Below the pieces are notes generated by a model that saw nothing but the letters and a program-made list of their open reading frames with translations, made no database searches and was not told where the DNA came from. Below, piece by piece: positions 25,232 to 34,460 of a stretch of DNA of 64,000 bases. Source of the stretch: Rhodovulum sulfidophilum (GTDB lineage Bacteria; Pseudomonadota; Alphaproteobacteria; Rhodobacterales; Rhodobacteraceae); contig QFPW01000003.1 in assembly GCA_003241785.1 (NCBI GenBank), positions 179,514-243,513 of the forward strand, given 5' to 3'. Each line of letters starts with the position of its first letter. Position 1 is the stretch's first letter. The position numbers were made by a program, and so were the translations under genes.

Positions 25232-26224
25232 ATGCGAGAACGATTAGACGAGGCGCTGCGCCTCGACCTGTCCGAGGTTCCGGCGCATCGCCGCTTCCGC
25301 GCGTGGAGCGACGCCTTCTCCCACGCCTTCTACGACCTCGACGCCGAGGAAATGGGGCCCGTCTTCGCCCGCGGCCGGCTCGAGATGCGCGACGTCGGGC
25401 CGATCCGGCTGGCGCGGGCGCAATCGGACCCGGTGCGCTGGCGAAGGCGGCGCGGCCAGCTCGCGACCAGCCCGGGCGGCGATTTCTACTTCCTGCCGCT
25501 GCCGGTCACCGGCCAGGTGCGGATCTCGCAGCGCGACCGCGCGGTCGAGGTCACCACCGGGACGCTGGCGGTGATCAGCGCGATCGAGGCCTACGACCAC
25601 CATCAGGGCAGCCCGGACATGTGGAGCATCCGGGTCCCCGGCGCGCTGCTGCGCGAGCGTGTGCCCGACGTCGACGATCTCACCGCCACCGGCCTCGGCG
25701 CGCGCCACGGGGCGGTGAGGCTGTTCCTCGACTGGGCGATCCCCTTCGCGCGCGACGCGGGCCGGCTCGACGCGCCGGGCCGGGCGGTGGCGGCGCGGGT
25801 CTTCATGGACCTGCTGGCGCTCGCCCTCTCGGCGCCGCGCGCCGTCGCGGCGGAGCCCGCGCGCGGCGAGACCTCGGTCCGGATCGCGCATCGCCAGCGG
25901 GTGCTGCGCTTCATCGACGCCCATTTCACCGATCCCGAGCTCAGCCTCGCGGCGGTCTCGGCCCGGCTCGGCATCTCCGAGCGCTACCTGCAGCGCATCC
26001 TGACCGAGCGCGGCGCCAGCCTGACGACGCTGCTGCGCGCGCGCCGGATCGACGAGGCGAAGAAGCTGCTGGCCTTTCCCTCGGGGCGGGGCCAGCCGAT
26101 CTCGGCGATCGCCTATTCGGTCGGATTCGCCGATCCCGCGCATTTCAGCCGGACGTTCCGCGACGCGGTCGGGGAATCGCCGAAGGCCTTCCGCGACCGT
26201 GCCCGGGCCGAGGCGGCGGGCTGA
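25232..26224 (+). CDS. AraC-family transcriptional regulator
   Basis: A 330-aa regulator: an N-terminal AraC_binding_2-type (cupin-like) domain over about residues 25-200 (GDFYFLPLPVTGQVRISQ, then GTLAVISAIEAYD) and a C-terminal HTH_18 double helix-turn-helix over about 230-325 (LSLAAVSARLGISERYLQRIL, then ISAIAYSVGFADPAHFSRTF). It is divergent from hyuB and ends at a strong bidirectional terminator. It is the natural candidate for controlling hyuA, the MFS gene and hyuB. Confidence 0.9.
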   Translation: MRERLDEALRLDLSEVPAHRRFRAWSDAFSHAFYDLDAEEMGPVFARGRLEMRDVGPIRLARAQSDPVRWRRRRGQLATSPGGDFYFLPLPVTGQVRISQRDRAVEVTTGTLAVISAIEAYDHHQGSPDMWSIRVPGALLRERVPDVDDLTATGLGARHGAVRLFLDWAIPFARDAGRLDAPGRAVAARVFMDLLALALSAPRAVAAEPARGETSVRIAHRQRVLRFIDAHFTDPELSLAAVSARLGISERYLQRILTERGASLTTLLRARRIDEAKKLLAFPSGRGQPISAIAYSVGFADPAHFSRTFRDAVGESPKAFRDRARAEAAG

Positions 26225-26225
26225 G

Positions 26226-26255
26226 GGCGGCCCCGGGATCGGACCCGGGGCCGCC
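26226..26255. terminator. bidirectional terminator between araC-type and aldo-keto reductase genes
   Basis: GGCGGCCCCGGG (26226-26237) pairs perfectly with CCCGGGGCCGCC (26244-26255) around ATCGGA. It sits in the 44-bp gap between two converging genes. Confidence 0.75.
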
Positions 26256-26268
26256 GCCGTTTCGGGGG

Positions 26269-27222
26269 TCAGCCCGCGGCGGTCAGGGCCGCCATCTCGG
26301 CCTCCGAGAGCCTGAGCGCCGCGGCGCGGCCGAAGCTCTCGACATGCGCGGCCTTGGTCGCGCTCGCGATCGGCGCCGTCACGCCCGGCCGGGCCATCAG
26401 CCAGGCGAGCGCGACCTCGGCCGGCGCCGCGCCATGCGCCTCGGCGACCTGGTCGAGCGCCTTGAGCACCCTGTCGCCGCGCGGCGTCAGGTATTTCTCG
26501 ATCCCGCCGCCGCGCGCCGATTTGCCGAGGTCGGCGGTCGAGCGGTACTTGCCCGAGAGAAAGCCCGAGGCGAGGCTGAAATAGGTGATGACGCCCATCC
26601 CCTTCGCGACGCAGAGCTCGGCGAGCGGGCCTTCGAACGCGTCCCGGGCGTAGAGGTTGTACTCCGGCTGCAGCACCTGATAGCCGGGCAGGCCGTTCTC
26701 CTCGGCCGCCTCGAACGAGGCCGCGAGCTGGGTCGCGTCGACGTTGGAGACGCCGATCGCCTTCACCTTGCCGGCCGTCCTGAGCTTGTCGAAGGCGCCG
26801 AGGGTCTCGGCGTAGCTGGTGCCGAGCGGGTCGGGCCAATGCGCGAAATAGAGGTCGATCGCCTCGACCCCGAGCCGCGCGAGCGATTTCTCGACCGCCC
26901 CGAGGATATAGCCCTCGGTCAGCCCGCCCTCGTGCGGGCCGCCGGTGACCGAGCCGACCTTGGTGAAGACCTTCACCCGGTCGCGCATCCCCGGCCGGGC
27001 CTTGAGCCAGGCGCCGATGATCGTCTCGGATTCGCCGCCCGCGTTGCCCGGAGCCCAGGCCGAGTAGCAGTCCGCGGTGTCGATCGCGTCGAATCCCTGG
27101 TCGACGAAGGCGTCGAGGATCTCGAAACTGGTCTTCTCGTCGATGGTCCAGCCGAAGACGTTGCCGCCGAAGACCAGCGGGGCGATCTCGAGCCCCGTCT
27201 TGCCGAGCGCGCGCTTTTCCAT
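26269..27222 (-). CDS. aldo/keto reductase
   Basis: A 317-aa AKR of the TIM-barrel YajO/PhdYeT-like group. The catalytic tetrad is visible: D48, Y53 (DTADCYS), K88 (FTKVG) and H128 (YFAHWP). It should reduce an aldehyde or ketone with NADPH in the cytoplasm. AAGGAA precedes ATG 27222. It is the last gene of a three-gene unit (DsbA-like, MFS, AKR) read leftwards and ends at the shared terminator. This context (efflux, thiol protein, reductase) suggests handling of a reactive carbonyl or toxic compound, which is inference. Confidence 0.9.
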   Translation of the reverse strand: MEKRALGKTGLEIAPLVFGGNVFGWTIDEKTSFEILDAFVDQGFDAIDTADCYSAWAPGNAGGESETIIGAWLKARPGMRDRVKVFTKVGSVTGGPHEGGLTEGYILGAVEKSLARLGVEAIDLYFAHWPDPLGTSYAETLGAFDKLRTAGKVKAIGVSNVDATQLAASFEAAEENGLPGYQVLQPEYNLYARDAFEGPLAELCVAKGMGVITYFSLASGFLSGKYRSTADLGKSARGGGIEKYLTPRGDRVLKALDQVAEAHGAAPAEVALAWLMARPGVTAPIASATKAAHVESFGRAAALRLSEAEMAALTAAG

Positions 27223-27242
27223 GTTGGTTCCTTTCCGAAGGT

Positions 27243-28649
27243 TCAGGCTTTGGCGCGCGCGACGGAATCGCCGGCGTCGCGCGCGAGTTTCACGCTGTCG
27301 AGGAGGCCGATCGCCGAGACCGCCGCGACGAGGAGGAAGGCAATCCGGAACGGCGTCGCGGGATCCGCGCTTGCGCCGAGCGCCTCGCCGAGCCGCCAGG
27401 CGACGGCGCCGAGTGCCACGCCCATCCCCATCGCGAGCTGGAAGACCGTCGAGAACAGCGTGTTGGCATCCGGCATCTCGCGCTGGGGAATGTCGGAGAA
27501 GGCGATGGAATTGAGCGCGGTGAACTGCATCGAGCGCGTCATGCCGCCCAGGAACAGGATGAGGCACACGAGCCAGAACGGCATCGAGGGGCCGACGGCG
27601 GCGCAGGCGGCGATCATCGCGACGTTGAGCACGCCGTTGACGAGCAGCACGGGCCGGAAGCCGAAGCGGCGCATCACCCGCGTGGTGAAGGGCTTCATTC
27701 CGAGATTGCCGGCGAAGACCGCCATCAGGAGCATGCCGGCCGAGAAGGAATCGTAGCCGAAGCCGATCTGGAACATCACCGGCAGGAGGAACGGGACCGC
27801 GCTCACCCCCATCCGGAACAGCGACCCGCCCCAGATCGTCACCGCGAAGGTCGGCACGCGCAGCGCCGAGAGGCGCAGCATCGGGCTCTCCGCCCGCCGC
27901 AGGTGCCGGACACCCAGCGCGAGCAGCGCGAGGCCCGCGACCAGCGCCCCGCCCGCGAGGGCGAGCCCGAGGTCGGGCCGGGCCAGCACCTCGGCGACCA
28001 GCATCAGGCAGAAGACCGCCGCGCCGGTCAGCAGGAACCCGGGCCAGTCGAAGCGCCGGGCGGTCGCGGCGCCGCCGGCCGGCGTCAGCCGCAGCGCGGC
28101 GACGAGCGCGATGGCGCCGAGCGGCAGGTTGAGCCAGAAGATCCAGCGCCAGTCGCCCTGGTCGACCAGCAGCCCGCCGAGCGGGGGCCCGAGCACCGGC
28201 GCCACCAGCGCGGGCCAGGTCAGGACCGCGATCGCGGCGACCAGCCGCTCCTTGGGCGTCTCGCGCAGCACGACGAGCCGCCCGACCGGCACCATCATCG
28301 CGCCGCCGATGCCCTGCGCGATCCGCGCGGCGATGAAGAGGGGCAGGCTCGGCGCGAGGCCGCAGAGCGCCGAGGCGAGGGTGAAGACGATGATCGCGAG
28401 GGCGAAGACCCGCCGCGCCCCGAACCGCTCGGCCATCCAGCCGCTGACCGGGATGAAGACGCCGAGCGTCAGCATATAGGCGGAGATGCCGCTCGAGAGA
28501 TCGACCGGCGCCACGCCGAAGCTCTCGGCCATGACCGGCACCGCCGGGGTGATCACCGTGGCGTCGAGATTCTCCATGAAGAACGTGCCCGCGACGAGAA
28601 GCGCGAGACCGGTCCGGCGATCGAGCCGCGGAAGGGACGGGGACCCCAC
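27243..28649 (-). CDS. MFS multidrug transporter, DHA2 (EmrB/QacA-like)
   Basis: A 468-aa protein with about 14 hydrophobic segments. Family landmarks: FFMENLDATVITPAVPVMAESF in the first helix region, SGWMAERFGARRVF (motif A) and ARIAQGIGGAMMVPVGR. GTG 28649 is taken as the start because it lies 6 bp after the stop of the upstream gene and the protein begins at once with a normal N-terminus; no clear ribosome binding site is present, so coupling is likely. It is a probable proton-driven efflux pump. Confidence 0.88.
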   Translation of the reverse strand: MGSPSLPRLDRRTGLALLVAGTFFMENLDATVITPAVPVMAESFGVAPVDLSSGISAYMLTLGVFIPVSGWMAERFGARRVFALAIIVFTLASALCGLAPSLPLFIAARIAQGIGGAMMVPVGRLVVLRETPKERLVAAIAVLTWPALVAPVLGPPLGGLLVDQGDWRWIFWLNLPLGAIALVAALRLTPAGGAATARRFDWPGFLLTGAAVFCLMLVAEVLARPDLGLALAGGALVAGLALLALGVRHLRRAESPMLRLSALRVPTFAVTIWGGSLFRMGVSAVPFLLPVMFQIGFGYDSFSAGMLLMAVFAGNLGMKPFTTRVMRRFGFRPVLLVNGVLNVAMIAACAAVGPSMPFWLVCLILFLGGMTRSMQFTALNSIAFSDIPQREMPDANTLFSTVFQLAMGMGVALGAVAWRLGEALGASADPATPFRIAFLLVAAVSAIGLLDSVKLARDAGDSVARAKA

Positions 28650-28654
28650 GCGCG

Positions 28655-29212
28655 TCAGCCGAGCAGCGCGCGCGCCCAGGTCTCCACCGGATCGCCGCTC
28701 CCGAGCTCGGGCCGGACGAGCCCGTCGACCATGAAGGTCGGCGAGACATGGATGCCGTTCTGGCGCGCGTATTTCGCGTGCCATTTGATCTCGGCCTCGA
28801 GCTCGGGGAACTTGAACGCCTCCGCGAGCGCCACGCCGGAATAGCCTTCGAGCCGCGCGATGATCTCGTTCGGCGTCGCTTCCATGTTCGGCCCCTCGCA
28901 ATGCCGGTCGAACTCGAATTCCGCGCGATGCGCGGCGACGGCCGCGAGCACTCCGCGCGCGGTCTCGCGCCCGCCTTCGAGCATCGAGGCGGCGAGGACG
29001 CAGCGCGTCACGACCCCGGAGAAGAGGTGCCAGGGCTGCGACTGCATCCGGAGCTTCACGGTGATCCGCTCCGGCCCGGCGGCCTCGAGCAGCGCGTCGA
29101 GCTTGCCGAAGGCGCGGACCGAATAGGGGCAGGTCGGCTCGAGGAACATCTCGAAGACGCGGGGGCCGGTCCCCCAGGACAGCGGATCGGCGGGGCGGGT
29201 GGACTGGCTCAT
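28655..29212 (-). CDS. DsbA-like thioredoxin-fold protein with a CPYS active site
   Basis: A 185-aa thioredoxin-fold protein, FEMFLEPTCPYSVRAFGKLD near residue 25, with a helical insertion and the cis-proline segment HVSPTFMVDG near 155. The active site is C-P-Y-S, with the second cysteine replaced by serine, so it is not an ordinary DsbA oxidase; a monothiol or transferase-type activity (as in 2-hydroxychromene-2-carboxylate isomerase relatives) is more likely. No signal peptide. AGGAGATCC precedes ATG 29212. First gene of the MFS/AKR unit. Confidence 0.8.
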   Translation of the reverse strand: MSQSTRPADPLSWGTGPRVFEMFLEPTCPYSVRAFGKLDALLEAAGPERITVKLRMQSQPWHLFSGVVTRCVLAASMLEGGRETARGVLAAVAAHRAEFEFDRHCEGPNMEATPNEIIARLEGYSGVALAEAFKFPELEAEIKWHAKYARQNGIHVSPTFMVDGLVRPELGSGDPVETWARALLG

Positions 29213-29305
29213 CGAGGATCTCCTGGGCGGGTCGGGGCGGGGGTGGGGCGGCCGTTCCCGCGATCGCATGTCGGTTGGCTATATATCTCCCTCCGGAACG
29301 GTGTA

Positions 29306-29324
29306 ATTGGCTTGGGAACGCAAT
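29306..29324. promoter_or_regulatory. LysR-box candidate, ATTG-N11-CAAT
   Basis: ATTG (29306-29309) and CAAT (29321-29324) are inverted around 11 bp, in the 134-bp divergent gap between the DsbA-like operon and a LysR gene. A TATATAT run (29281-29287 region) next to it could be a -10 element for the leftward transcript. Confidence 0.35.
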
Positions 29325-29346
29325 CACCTTTCGGATGGGCCGAAGA

Positions 29347-30252
29347 ATGGACCAGTTCTCGCTCCTGCGCCTTTTCGCCGGGATCGCCGACAAGGGCAGC
29401 CTGTCGGGCGCCGCCCGGGCGCAGGGCATCTCGCCCTCGACCGCGAGCGACGGGCTGCGCCGGCTCGAGGAGCAGGTCGGGGCGCGGCTCTTCCTGCGCA
29501 CCACGCGGCACCTGTCGCCGACGCCCGAGGGCGAGCGGTTCCTCTCGGATTGCCGCCGGATCCTCAGCGATCTCGACGAGGCGATGGCCTCGGTCGCCGA
29601 TACCGGCCCGCTGCGCGGCGAGATCCGGGTGAGCGCGCTCAACGATTTCGGCCGCACCGGGCTCGAGCCGCTCCTGAGCGCCTTCATGGCGCTCAACCCC
29701 GGGGTCGGCGTGTCGCTGACGCTGACCGACGGCGTCAGCGACCTCGCCGAGGAGGGCTACGACCTCGGGCTGCGCACCGGTCCCCTGTCGGATTCCGGGC
29801 TGATCGCGCATCTGCTGCTGCGCGGCCGCCGGCTCGTCTGCGCCGCGCCGGCCTACTGGGCGCGCCACGGCAAGCCGGACCATCCGCGCGGGCTTTCCGG
29901 TCACAACTGCCTCATCCTCGCCCGCCCCGGCGCGCCGCAGACGAGCTGGCTGTTCCGCGAGGGCGCGCGGAGCTTCACGGTGCGGATCAGGGGCGACCGG
30001 GGCGCCAGCGACGGCGGCATCCTGCGCAAATGGGCGGTCGAGGGCGCGGGGGTGATCCTGAAGTCCGACTTCGACGTCGCGGGCGACCTCGCCGCCGGCC
30101 GGCTCGAGCCGGCGCTCGAGCCCTTCACCCGCGACGACACCAATCTCTACGCGGTGCATCCCGGCGGCCGGAACCCGTCGCGGCGGGTGACGGCGCTGGT
30201 CCGGTTCCTGCGCGAGCATCTGGCGCGGACCGGGGCCGAGGCGGGGAAGTGA
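29347..30252 (+). CDS. LysR-type transcriptional regulator
   Basis: A 301-aa LysR protein of the CrgA/DmlR-like subgroup: helix-turn-helix at residues 1-60 (FSLLRLFAGIADKGSLSGAARAQGISPSTASDGL) and an effector domain with the GYDLGLRTGPL segment typical of that group. ATG 29347 or 29335 (4 residues longer) are both possible. Divergent from the DsbA-like/MFS/AKR unit, which it probably regulates. Confidence 0.88.
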   Translation: MDQFSLLRLFAGIADKGSLSGAARAQGISPSTASDGLRRLEEQVGARLFLRTTRHLSPTPEGERFLSDCRRILSDLDEAMASVADTGPLRGEIRVSALNDFGRTGLEPLLSAFMALNPGVGVSLTLTDGVSDLAEEGYDLGLRTGPLSDSGLIAHLLLRGRRLVCAAPAYWARHGKPDHPRGLSGHNCLILARPGAPQTSWLFREGARSFTVRIRGDRGASDGGILRKWAVEGAGVILKSDFDVAGDLAAGRLEPALEPFTRDDTNLYAVHPGGRNPSRRVTALVRFLREHLARTGAEAGK

Positions 30253-30267
30253 CCGGACCGGACGCGA

Positions 30268-31017
30268 TCAGCGGCGGCCGCCCGAGACGTTCAGCACCGC
30301 GCCGGTGACATAGGAGGCGGCGGGCGAGAGCAGGAAGAGCGCCGCGGCCGCCGCCTCGTCGGGCGTGCCGAAGCGGCCGAGCACGATCGTGCGCATCAAT
30401 GCCTCGCGCGTGGCGGCGGCCGCGCCCCCGGCGGCGTGGACGTCGGTCTCGATCGCGCCGAAGCGCACGCAGTTGACGCGGATGCCCTCGGGCCCGAGCT
30501 CGTTGGCGAGCGCCACGGTCAGGCTCTCGACCGCGCCCTTGGCGGCGGAATAGGTCGCGAGCCCGCCGACGCCGCCGTTGAAGGCCGCCATCGAGGAGAC
30601 GTTGAGGATCGCGCCGCCCGCACCGCCCCGGCTCGTCGCCATCCGCGCCGCCGCCTCGCGGCAGGCGAAGACGGCGGTGTCGAGGTTGAAGGCGAGGACC
30701 GCGCGCAGATGCGCGCCGGTCTCCTCGTCGATCCGGAATCGCCCCACGTCGCCGCCGATGCTGTTCATCACCGCCGTGATCGGCCCGAGCGCCGCCTCGG
30801 CTTCGGCGAAGAGCCTGGCCATCCCGGCCTCGGTCGTCGCGTCGACCTGGATCGCGATCGCGCGCCGGCCGCGGGCCTCGATATCGGCCACGACCTCGGC
30901 CGCGCGGTCGGCGCTGCCGCGGTAGCCGATCGCGACGTCGAACCCCTGCGCCGCGCCGAGCCGCGCCGTCGCGGCGCCGATCCCCCGGGAGCCGCCGGTC
31001 ACGAGCAGAACCGCCAT
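30268..31017 (-). CDS. short-chain dehydrogenase/reductase (SDR)
   Basis: A 249-aa classical SDR: cofactor motif T7-G-G-S-R-G-I-G14, catalytic N111, S142, Y156 and K160 (YSAAK), and a C-terminal VTGAVLNVSGGR typical of FabG-like enzymes. An NADPH-dependent sugar, acyl or alcohol oxidoreductase cannot be distinguished. GGAGG precedes ATG 31017. It stands alone, convergent with the LysR gene and divergent from the autotransporter gene. Confidence 0.9.
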   Translation of the reverse strand: MAVLLVTGGSRGIGAATARLGAAQGFDVAIGYRGSADRAAEVVADIEARGRRAIAIQVDATTEAGMARLFAEAEAALGPITAVMNSIGGDVGRFRIDEETGAHLRAVLAFNLDTAVFACREAAARMATSRGGAGGAILNVSSMAAFNGGVGGLATYSAAKGAVESLTVALANELGPEGIRVNCVRFGAIETDVHAAGGAAAATREALMRTIVLGRFGTPDEAAAAALFLLSPAASYVTGAVLNVSGGRR

Positions 31018-31221
31018 GCAAAGCCTCCAAATCCACTGGCCGGCGACTATGGCAGCGGGCGGCGCGGGGTGAAACCCCGGCCGGCCGCCGATCGCCGTTG
31101 TCGCAAATGATGATCGTGTCGCGAAATTACCCCAATCTCGCGCCGGCCATCCCCTTCGGCGTGCCGCGACGCTTCTTCCGCCGCTAATCCGATGGAAGGA
31201 CGAAGCGGACCGGCGCCCGCC

Positions 31222-31241
31222 GGCCGGGACCGGTCCCGGCC
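31222..31241 (+). repeat. 20-bp perfect palindrome in the autotransporter leader
   Basis: GGCCGGGACC followed by its exact reverse complement, 32 bp before the start codon at 31274. In RNA it would form a hairpin close to the ribosome binding region. The same gap (31018-31273) also has a direct repeat TGTCGC(A/G)AAAT near 31097 and 31115. Confidence 0.4.
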
Positions 31242-31273
31242 GCGCGCCGCGCCATTGGAGCGATTGGAACGAC

Positions 31274-34200
31274 ATGCGACCGACCCCGCTGCGCAGGATT
31301 GCGATCCGGCTTCTCGCCACCTCGGCCTTCTGCGCCCCGGCGCCGCTGTTCGCGCAATCGGAGCCGATCGCGCCGGTCGACGACGCGGAATACCGGATGA
31401 ACTATGGCCTCGGCATGACCGACGCGCTGTCGGCCAACCAGGCCGGCTTCACCGGGGCGGGGGTGACGGTCGCGATCGTGGACAGCGGTCTCGACGTGCT
31501 CCATCCGGAATTCGCCGGCCGGATCTCGGAGGCGGCGCGCAACTTCGGCGGCGACCAGCCGCCGCGCGATCTGAACCACGCCGTCGATCGCGACGGTACG
31601 GTGGCCGCGCATGGCACGCATGTGGCGGGGATCATCGGCGCGGCGCGCGACGGCGTCGATCGCGAAGGCAACATGCAGGGCGTCGCCTACGAGGCGACGC
31701 TGCTGCCGCTGCGCGCGGTCGGCGTCACCGAGGCCGACCCGGGCCGGGACGCCACAAACGACGCGATCCGCTACGCCGCGCGCCAGGGCGCCCAGGTGCT
31801 GAACGGCAGTTTCGGCTGGCCGACGCTCGAGAAATACACGGTCGACGCCGAAGGAAACCGGGCCGACAACCCCGGCTACGTCGAGTTCGACTTCACGCCG
31901 ATCTACGGCGGCGTGGACGGCCTCGCGGATACCTACGCCGCGCTCAAGACCGCGCTCGACGCCGACGTGGTGATGGTCTTCGCCGCGGGCAACGAATATG
32001 TCGACCAGCCGCGCGCCTCGGTCCGGGCGGGCGGCGACGGCGGGTTGCCGCTGCTCACGCCGGAGACGATCGCCGACGGAACCTTCCGGCTGGTCAGGAA
32101 CAGCTCGGCCAAGGGTTTCGACATCAACGACGGCTCGACCTACGAATGGTACGAGGCCGACGATCCCGAGATCGCGGACATCGATTTCTCCGAATTCGCG
32201 GGGAAGATGATCACCGTCGTCGCCGTGGGCCAGAATGGCCAGATCGCGAGCTATAGCGAGCGCTGCGGCGAGGCGGCGGCCTGGTGCCTCGCCGCGCCCG
32301 GCGGCGACTGGGCCGTCGACGGCGACAAGGGCATCGTCTCGACCTGGCAGGTGGCCGCCGACACGGGGGCCAACCCGCTCTACAAATACGACCAGGGCAC
32401 CTCGATGGCCGCGCCGCATGTGAGCGGCGCCGCCGCGCTGGTCCGGCAGGCCTTCCCCTACATGGACGCGCGGCAGACGATCGAGACGATCCTGACCACG
32501 GCGACCGAGATCGGGCCTGGGGAGATCTACGGGCAGGGGCTCCTGAACGTCGGCGCCGCGGTGAAGGGGCCGATGGAGCTGCGCTACCAGGGGGTGTTCG
32601 ACGTCGACACCGGGGGCGCGACCTCGACCTGGTCGAACGCGATCACCGGCGTGGGCGACCTTACCAAGCGCGGCGCGGGCACGCTCGTGCTCGCCGGGGA
32701 CAACAGCTACGAGGGCGCGACCACCGTGCTCGGCGGCACGCTCGCGGTCGCGGGCCGGGTGACCTCGGAGACCCGGGTGCGCGACGGCGGCGTGCTCGCG
32801 GGCACGGGCACGCTCGGCGCGGTCGTCGCCGGCGCGGGCGGAATCGTCGCGCCCGGCGCGGGCGAGGCGGGCGCCGGCATCGGCCGGCTCACGGTCGAGG
32901 GCGATTTCACCCAAGGCGCCGGGTCGGTTTATCGCGCCGACCTCGACGAGGGCGCGCGCGGGGACGCGGACCGCATCGACGTTACCGGGACCGCCACGAT
33001 CGACGAGGGCGCGACGCTCGTCCTCGCCACGCCGGAGGAGGGCGACGCGCCCGAGCTCGGCGAACGCTACACGCTCCTGACGGCGGCGGGCGGCGTCGAC
33101 GGGACCTATGGCACGCTGGCCGGGGATCTGACCGAGGCGCCCTTCGTCGGCTACGCGCTCGGCACCGACGCGGACGCGCTCTACGTCGAATTCGCCCGCA
33201 ACGAACTCGCCTTCGCGGCGCTGGCCGCCACCCCCAACGCGCGCGCGGCGGCCGGGGGCGCGGAGTCGCTCGGCGCGGGCGACGCGCTCTACGACGAGAT
33301 CCTCTATCTCGACGCCGAGACCGCGGCCGGCGCCTTCTCGGTCCTCGCGGGCGAGATCCACGCCTCGGCGCGGACCGTACTCGTCAACGACGGCCATTTC
33401 CTGCGCGGCGCGGTCACCGACCGGCTGCGCGCCGCCTTCGACGGCGTCGCGGCCCCGGCCGCGCCGGTCTTCGCCTTCGGGCCCCAAGGCGCCGACTACG
33501 TGCCCGCGACCACCGAGCAGGCGGTCTTCTGGGCGCGCGGCTACGGCGCCAAGGGGCGGATCGAGGGCGACGACGTCGCCCGGGTCGAGACCTCCACCGG
33601 GGGCTTCTTCCTCGGCGCGGACATGCCCGTGGGCGACCGCTGGCGCGTCGGCGCGGTGCTCGGCTACGACCGGGTCGATTTCGACGAGAGCGCGGCCTCG
33701 GGCAAGGCGGACAACTACCAGCTCGGCCTCTACGCCGGCGCGCGCTGGGACCGGGTCGCGGTCCGGACCGGGCTCGCCTACGCGACGAGCAAGCTCGACA
33801 CCGACCGCTCGGTCGATTTCGGCGACGTCGCGGAAACGCTGACCGCCGATTACGACGCGCGGACCTTCCAGGCCTTCGGCGAGGTCGGCTACCGCGTCGA
33901 TACGCCCGCGGCGGCGCTCGAACCCTACGCCGCGCTCGCCTACCTGCACCTGCGCACCGACGGGTTCGACGAATCGGGCGGCGCCGCCGCGCTCTCGGCG
34001 GGCGCGGAGTCGAGCGGCACCGCCTTCTCCACGCTCGGCCTGCGCGCGGCGCGGGAGCTCGCCCTCGAGGGCGCGACCGCGCGGCTGCGCGGCGAGATCG
34101 GCTGGCGCTACGCCTTCGGCGACGTGACACCCGAGTCGCGCCTCGCCTTCGCCGGCGGCGACGCCTTCGACGTGACCGGCGCGCCGATCGCGCGCAACGC

Positions 34201-34330
34201 GGCGCTGGTCGCGGCCGGGATCGACATGGAGGTGAACGCGCGCGCGACCCTCGGGCTCGCCTATCAGGGCCAGTTCGCCTCGGACGCTCAGGAGAACGGC
34301 GTGACCGCGACGCTGGCCATCCGGTTCTGA
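31274..34330 (+). CDS. autotransporter with subtilisin-like (S8) protease passenger
   Basis: A 1018-aa type Va secretion protein. An N-terminal signal peptide ends near residue 28 (APLFAQ). The S8 protease domain covers about 45-430 with catalytic D70 (VAIVDSGLD), H113 (HGTHVAGI) and S377 (GTSMAAPH). A passenger-associated transport repeat lies near 460-490 (LTKRGAGTLVLAGDNSYEGATTV), followed by a beta-helical stalk and the C-terminal barrel from about 745 to the final F (ATLAIRF). All catalytic residues are present, so an active surface-bound or released protease is expected. It is monocistronic with a 3' hairpin. Such proteins process surface proteins or act as virulence/colonisation factors in gamma-proteobacteria. 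Confidence 0.93.
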   Translation: MRPTPLRRIAIRLLATSAFCAPAPLFAQSEPIAPVDDAEYRMNYGLGMTDALSANQAGFTGAGVTVAIVDSGLDVLHPEFAGRISEAARNFGGDQPPRDLNHAVDRDGTVAAHGTHVAGIIGAARDGVDREGNMQGVAYEATLLPLRAVGVTEADPGRDATNDAIRYAARQGAQVLNGSFGWPTLEKYTVDAEGNRADNPGYVEFDFTPIYGGVDGLADTYAALKTALDADVVMVFAAGNEYVDQPRASVRAGGDGGLPLLTPETIADGTFRLVRNSSAKGFDINDGSTYEWYEADDPEIADIDFSEFAGKMITVVAVGQNGQIASYSERCGEAAAWCLAAPGGDWAVDGDKGIVSTWQVAADTGANPLYKYDQGTSMAAPHVSGAAALVRQAFPYMDARQTIETILTTATEIGPGEIYGQGLLNVGAAVKGPMELRYQGVFDVDTGGATSTWSNAITGVGDLTKRGAGTLVLAGDNSYEGATTVLGGTLAVAGRVTSETRVRDGGVLAGTGTLGAVVAGAGGIVAPGAGEAGAGIGRLTVEGDFTQGAGSVYRADLDEGARGDADRIDVTGTATIDEGATLVLATPEEGDAPELGERYTLLTAAGGVDGTYGTLAGDLTEAPFVGYALGTDADALYVEFARNELAFAALAATPNARAAAGGAESLGAGDALYDEILYLDAETAAGAFSVLAGEIHASARTVLVNDGHFLRGAVTDRLRAAFDGVAAPAAPVFAFGPQGADYVPATTEQAVFWARGYGAKGRIEGDDVARVETSTGGFFLGADMPVGDRWRVGAVLGYDRVDFDESAASGKADNYQLGLYAGARWDRVAVRTGLAYATSKLDTDRSVDFGDVAETLTADYDARTFQAFGEVGYRVDTPAAALEPYAALAYLHLRTDGFDESGGAAALSAGAESSGTAFSTLGLRAARELALEGATARLRGEIGWRYAFGDVTPESRLAFAGGDAFDVTGAPIARNAALVAAGIDMEVNARATLGLAYQGQFASDAQENGVTATLAIRF

Positions 34331-34355
34331 CGCGCCGGCGCCCGGAGCCGGCGCG
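34331..34355 (+). terminator. hairpin directly after the autotransporter gene
   Basis: CGCGCCGGC (34331-34339) pairs with GCCGGCGCG (34347-34355) around a 7-nt loop, starting at the base after the stop codon. Confidence 0.65.
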
Positions 34356-34460
34356 ACGGTCTCTCCGGCCGGGCCGGGACGCTTTGCGCTTCCCATGAGA
34401 CGAGGTTTGCGCGACCCTTGAGCGAAGCGAAATCAATTCGCGATCAAGGGGGGGACTCTC

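Noticed and set aside
31184..34396. Very long minus-strand open frame (1070 codons) opposite the autotransporter gene
   Set aside because: Composition is Arg/Gly/Asp/Val/Glu-rich shadow coding typical of GC-rich antisense frames; the plus strand has complete protease and barrel domains.
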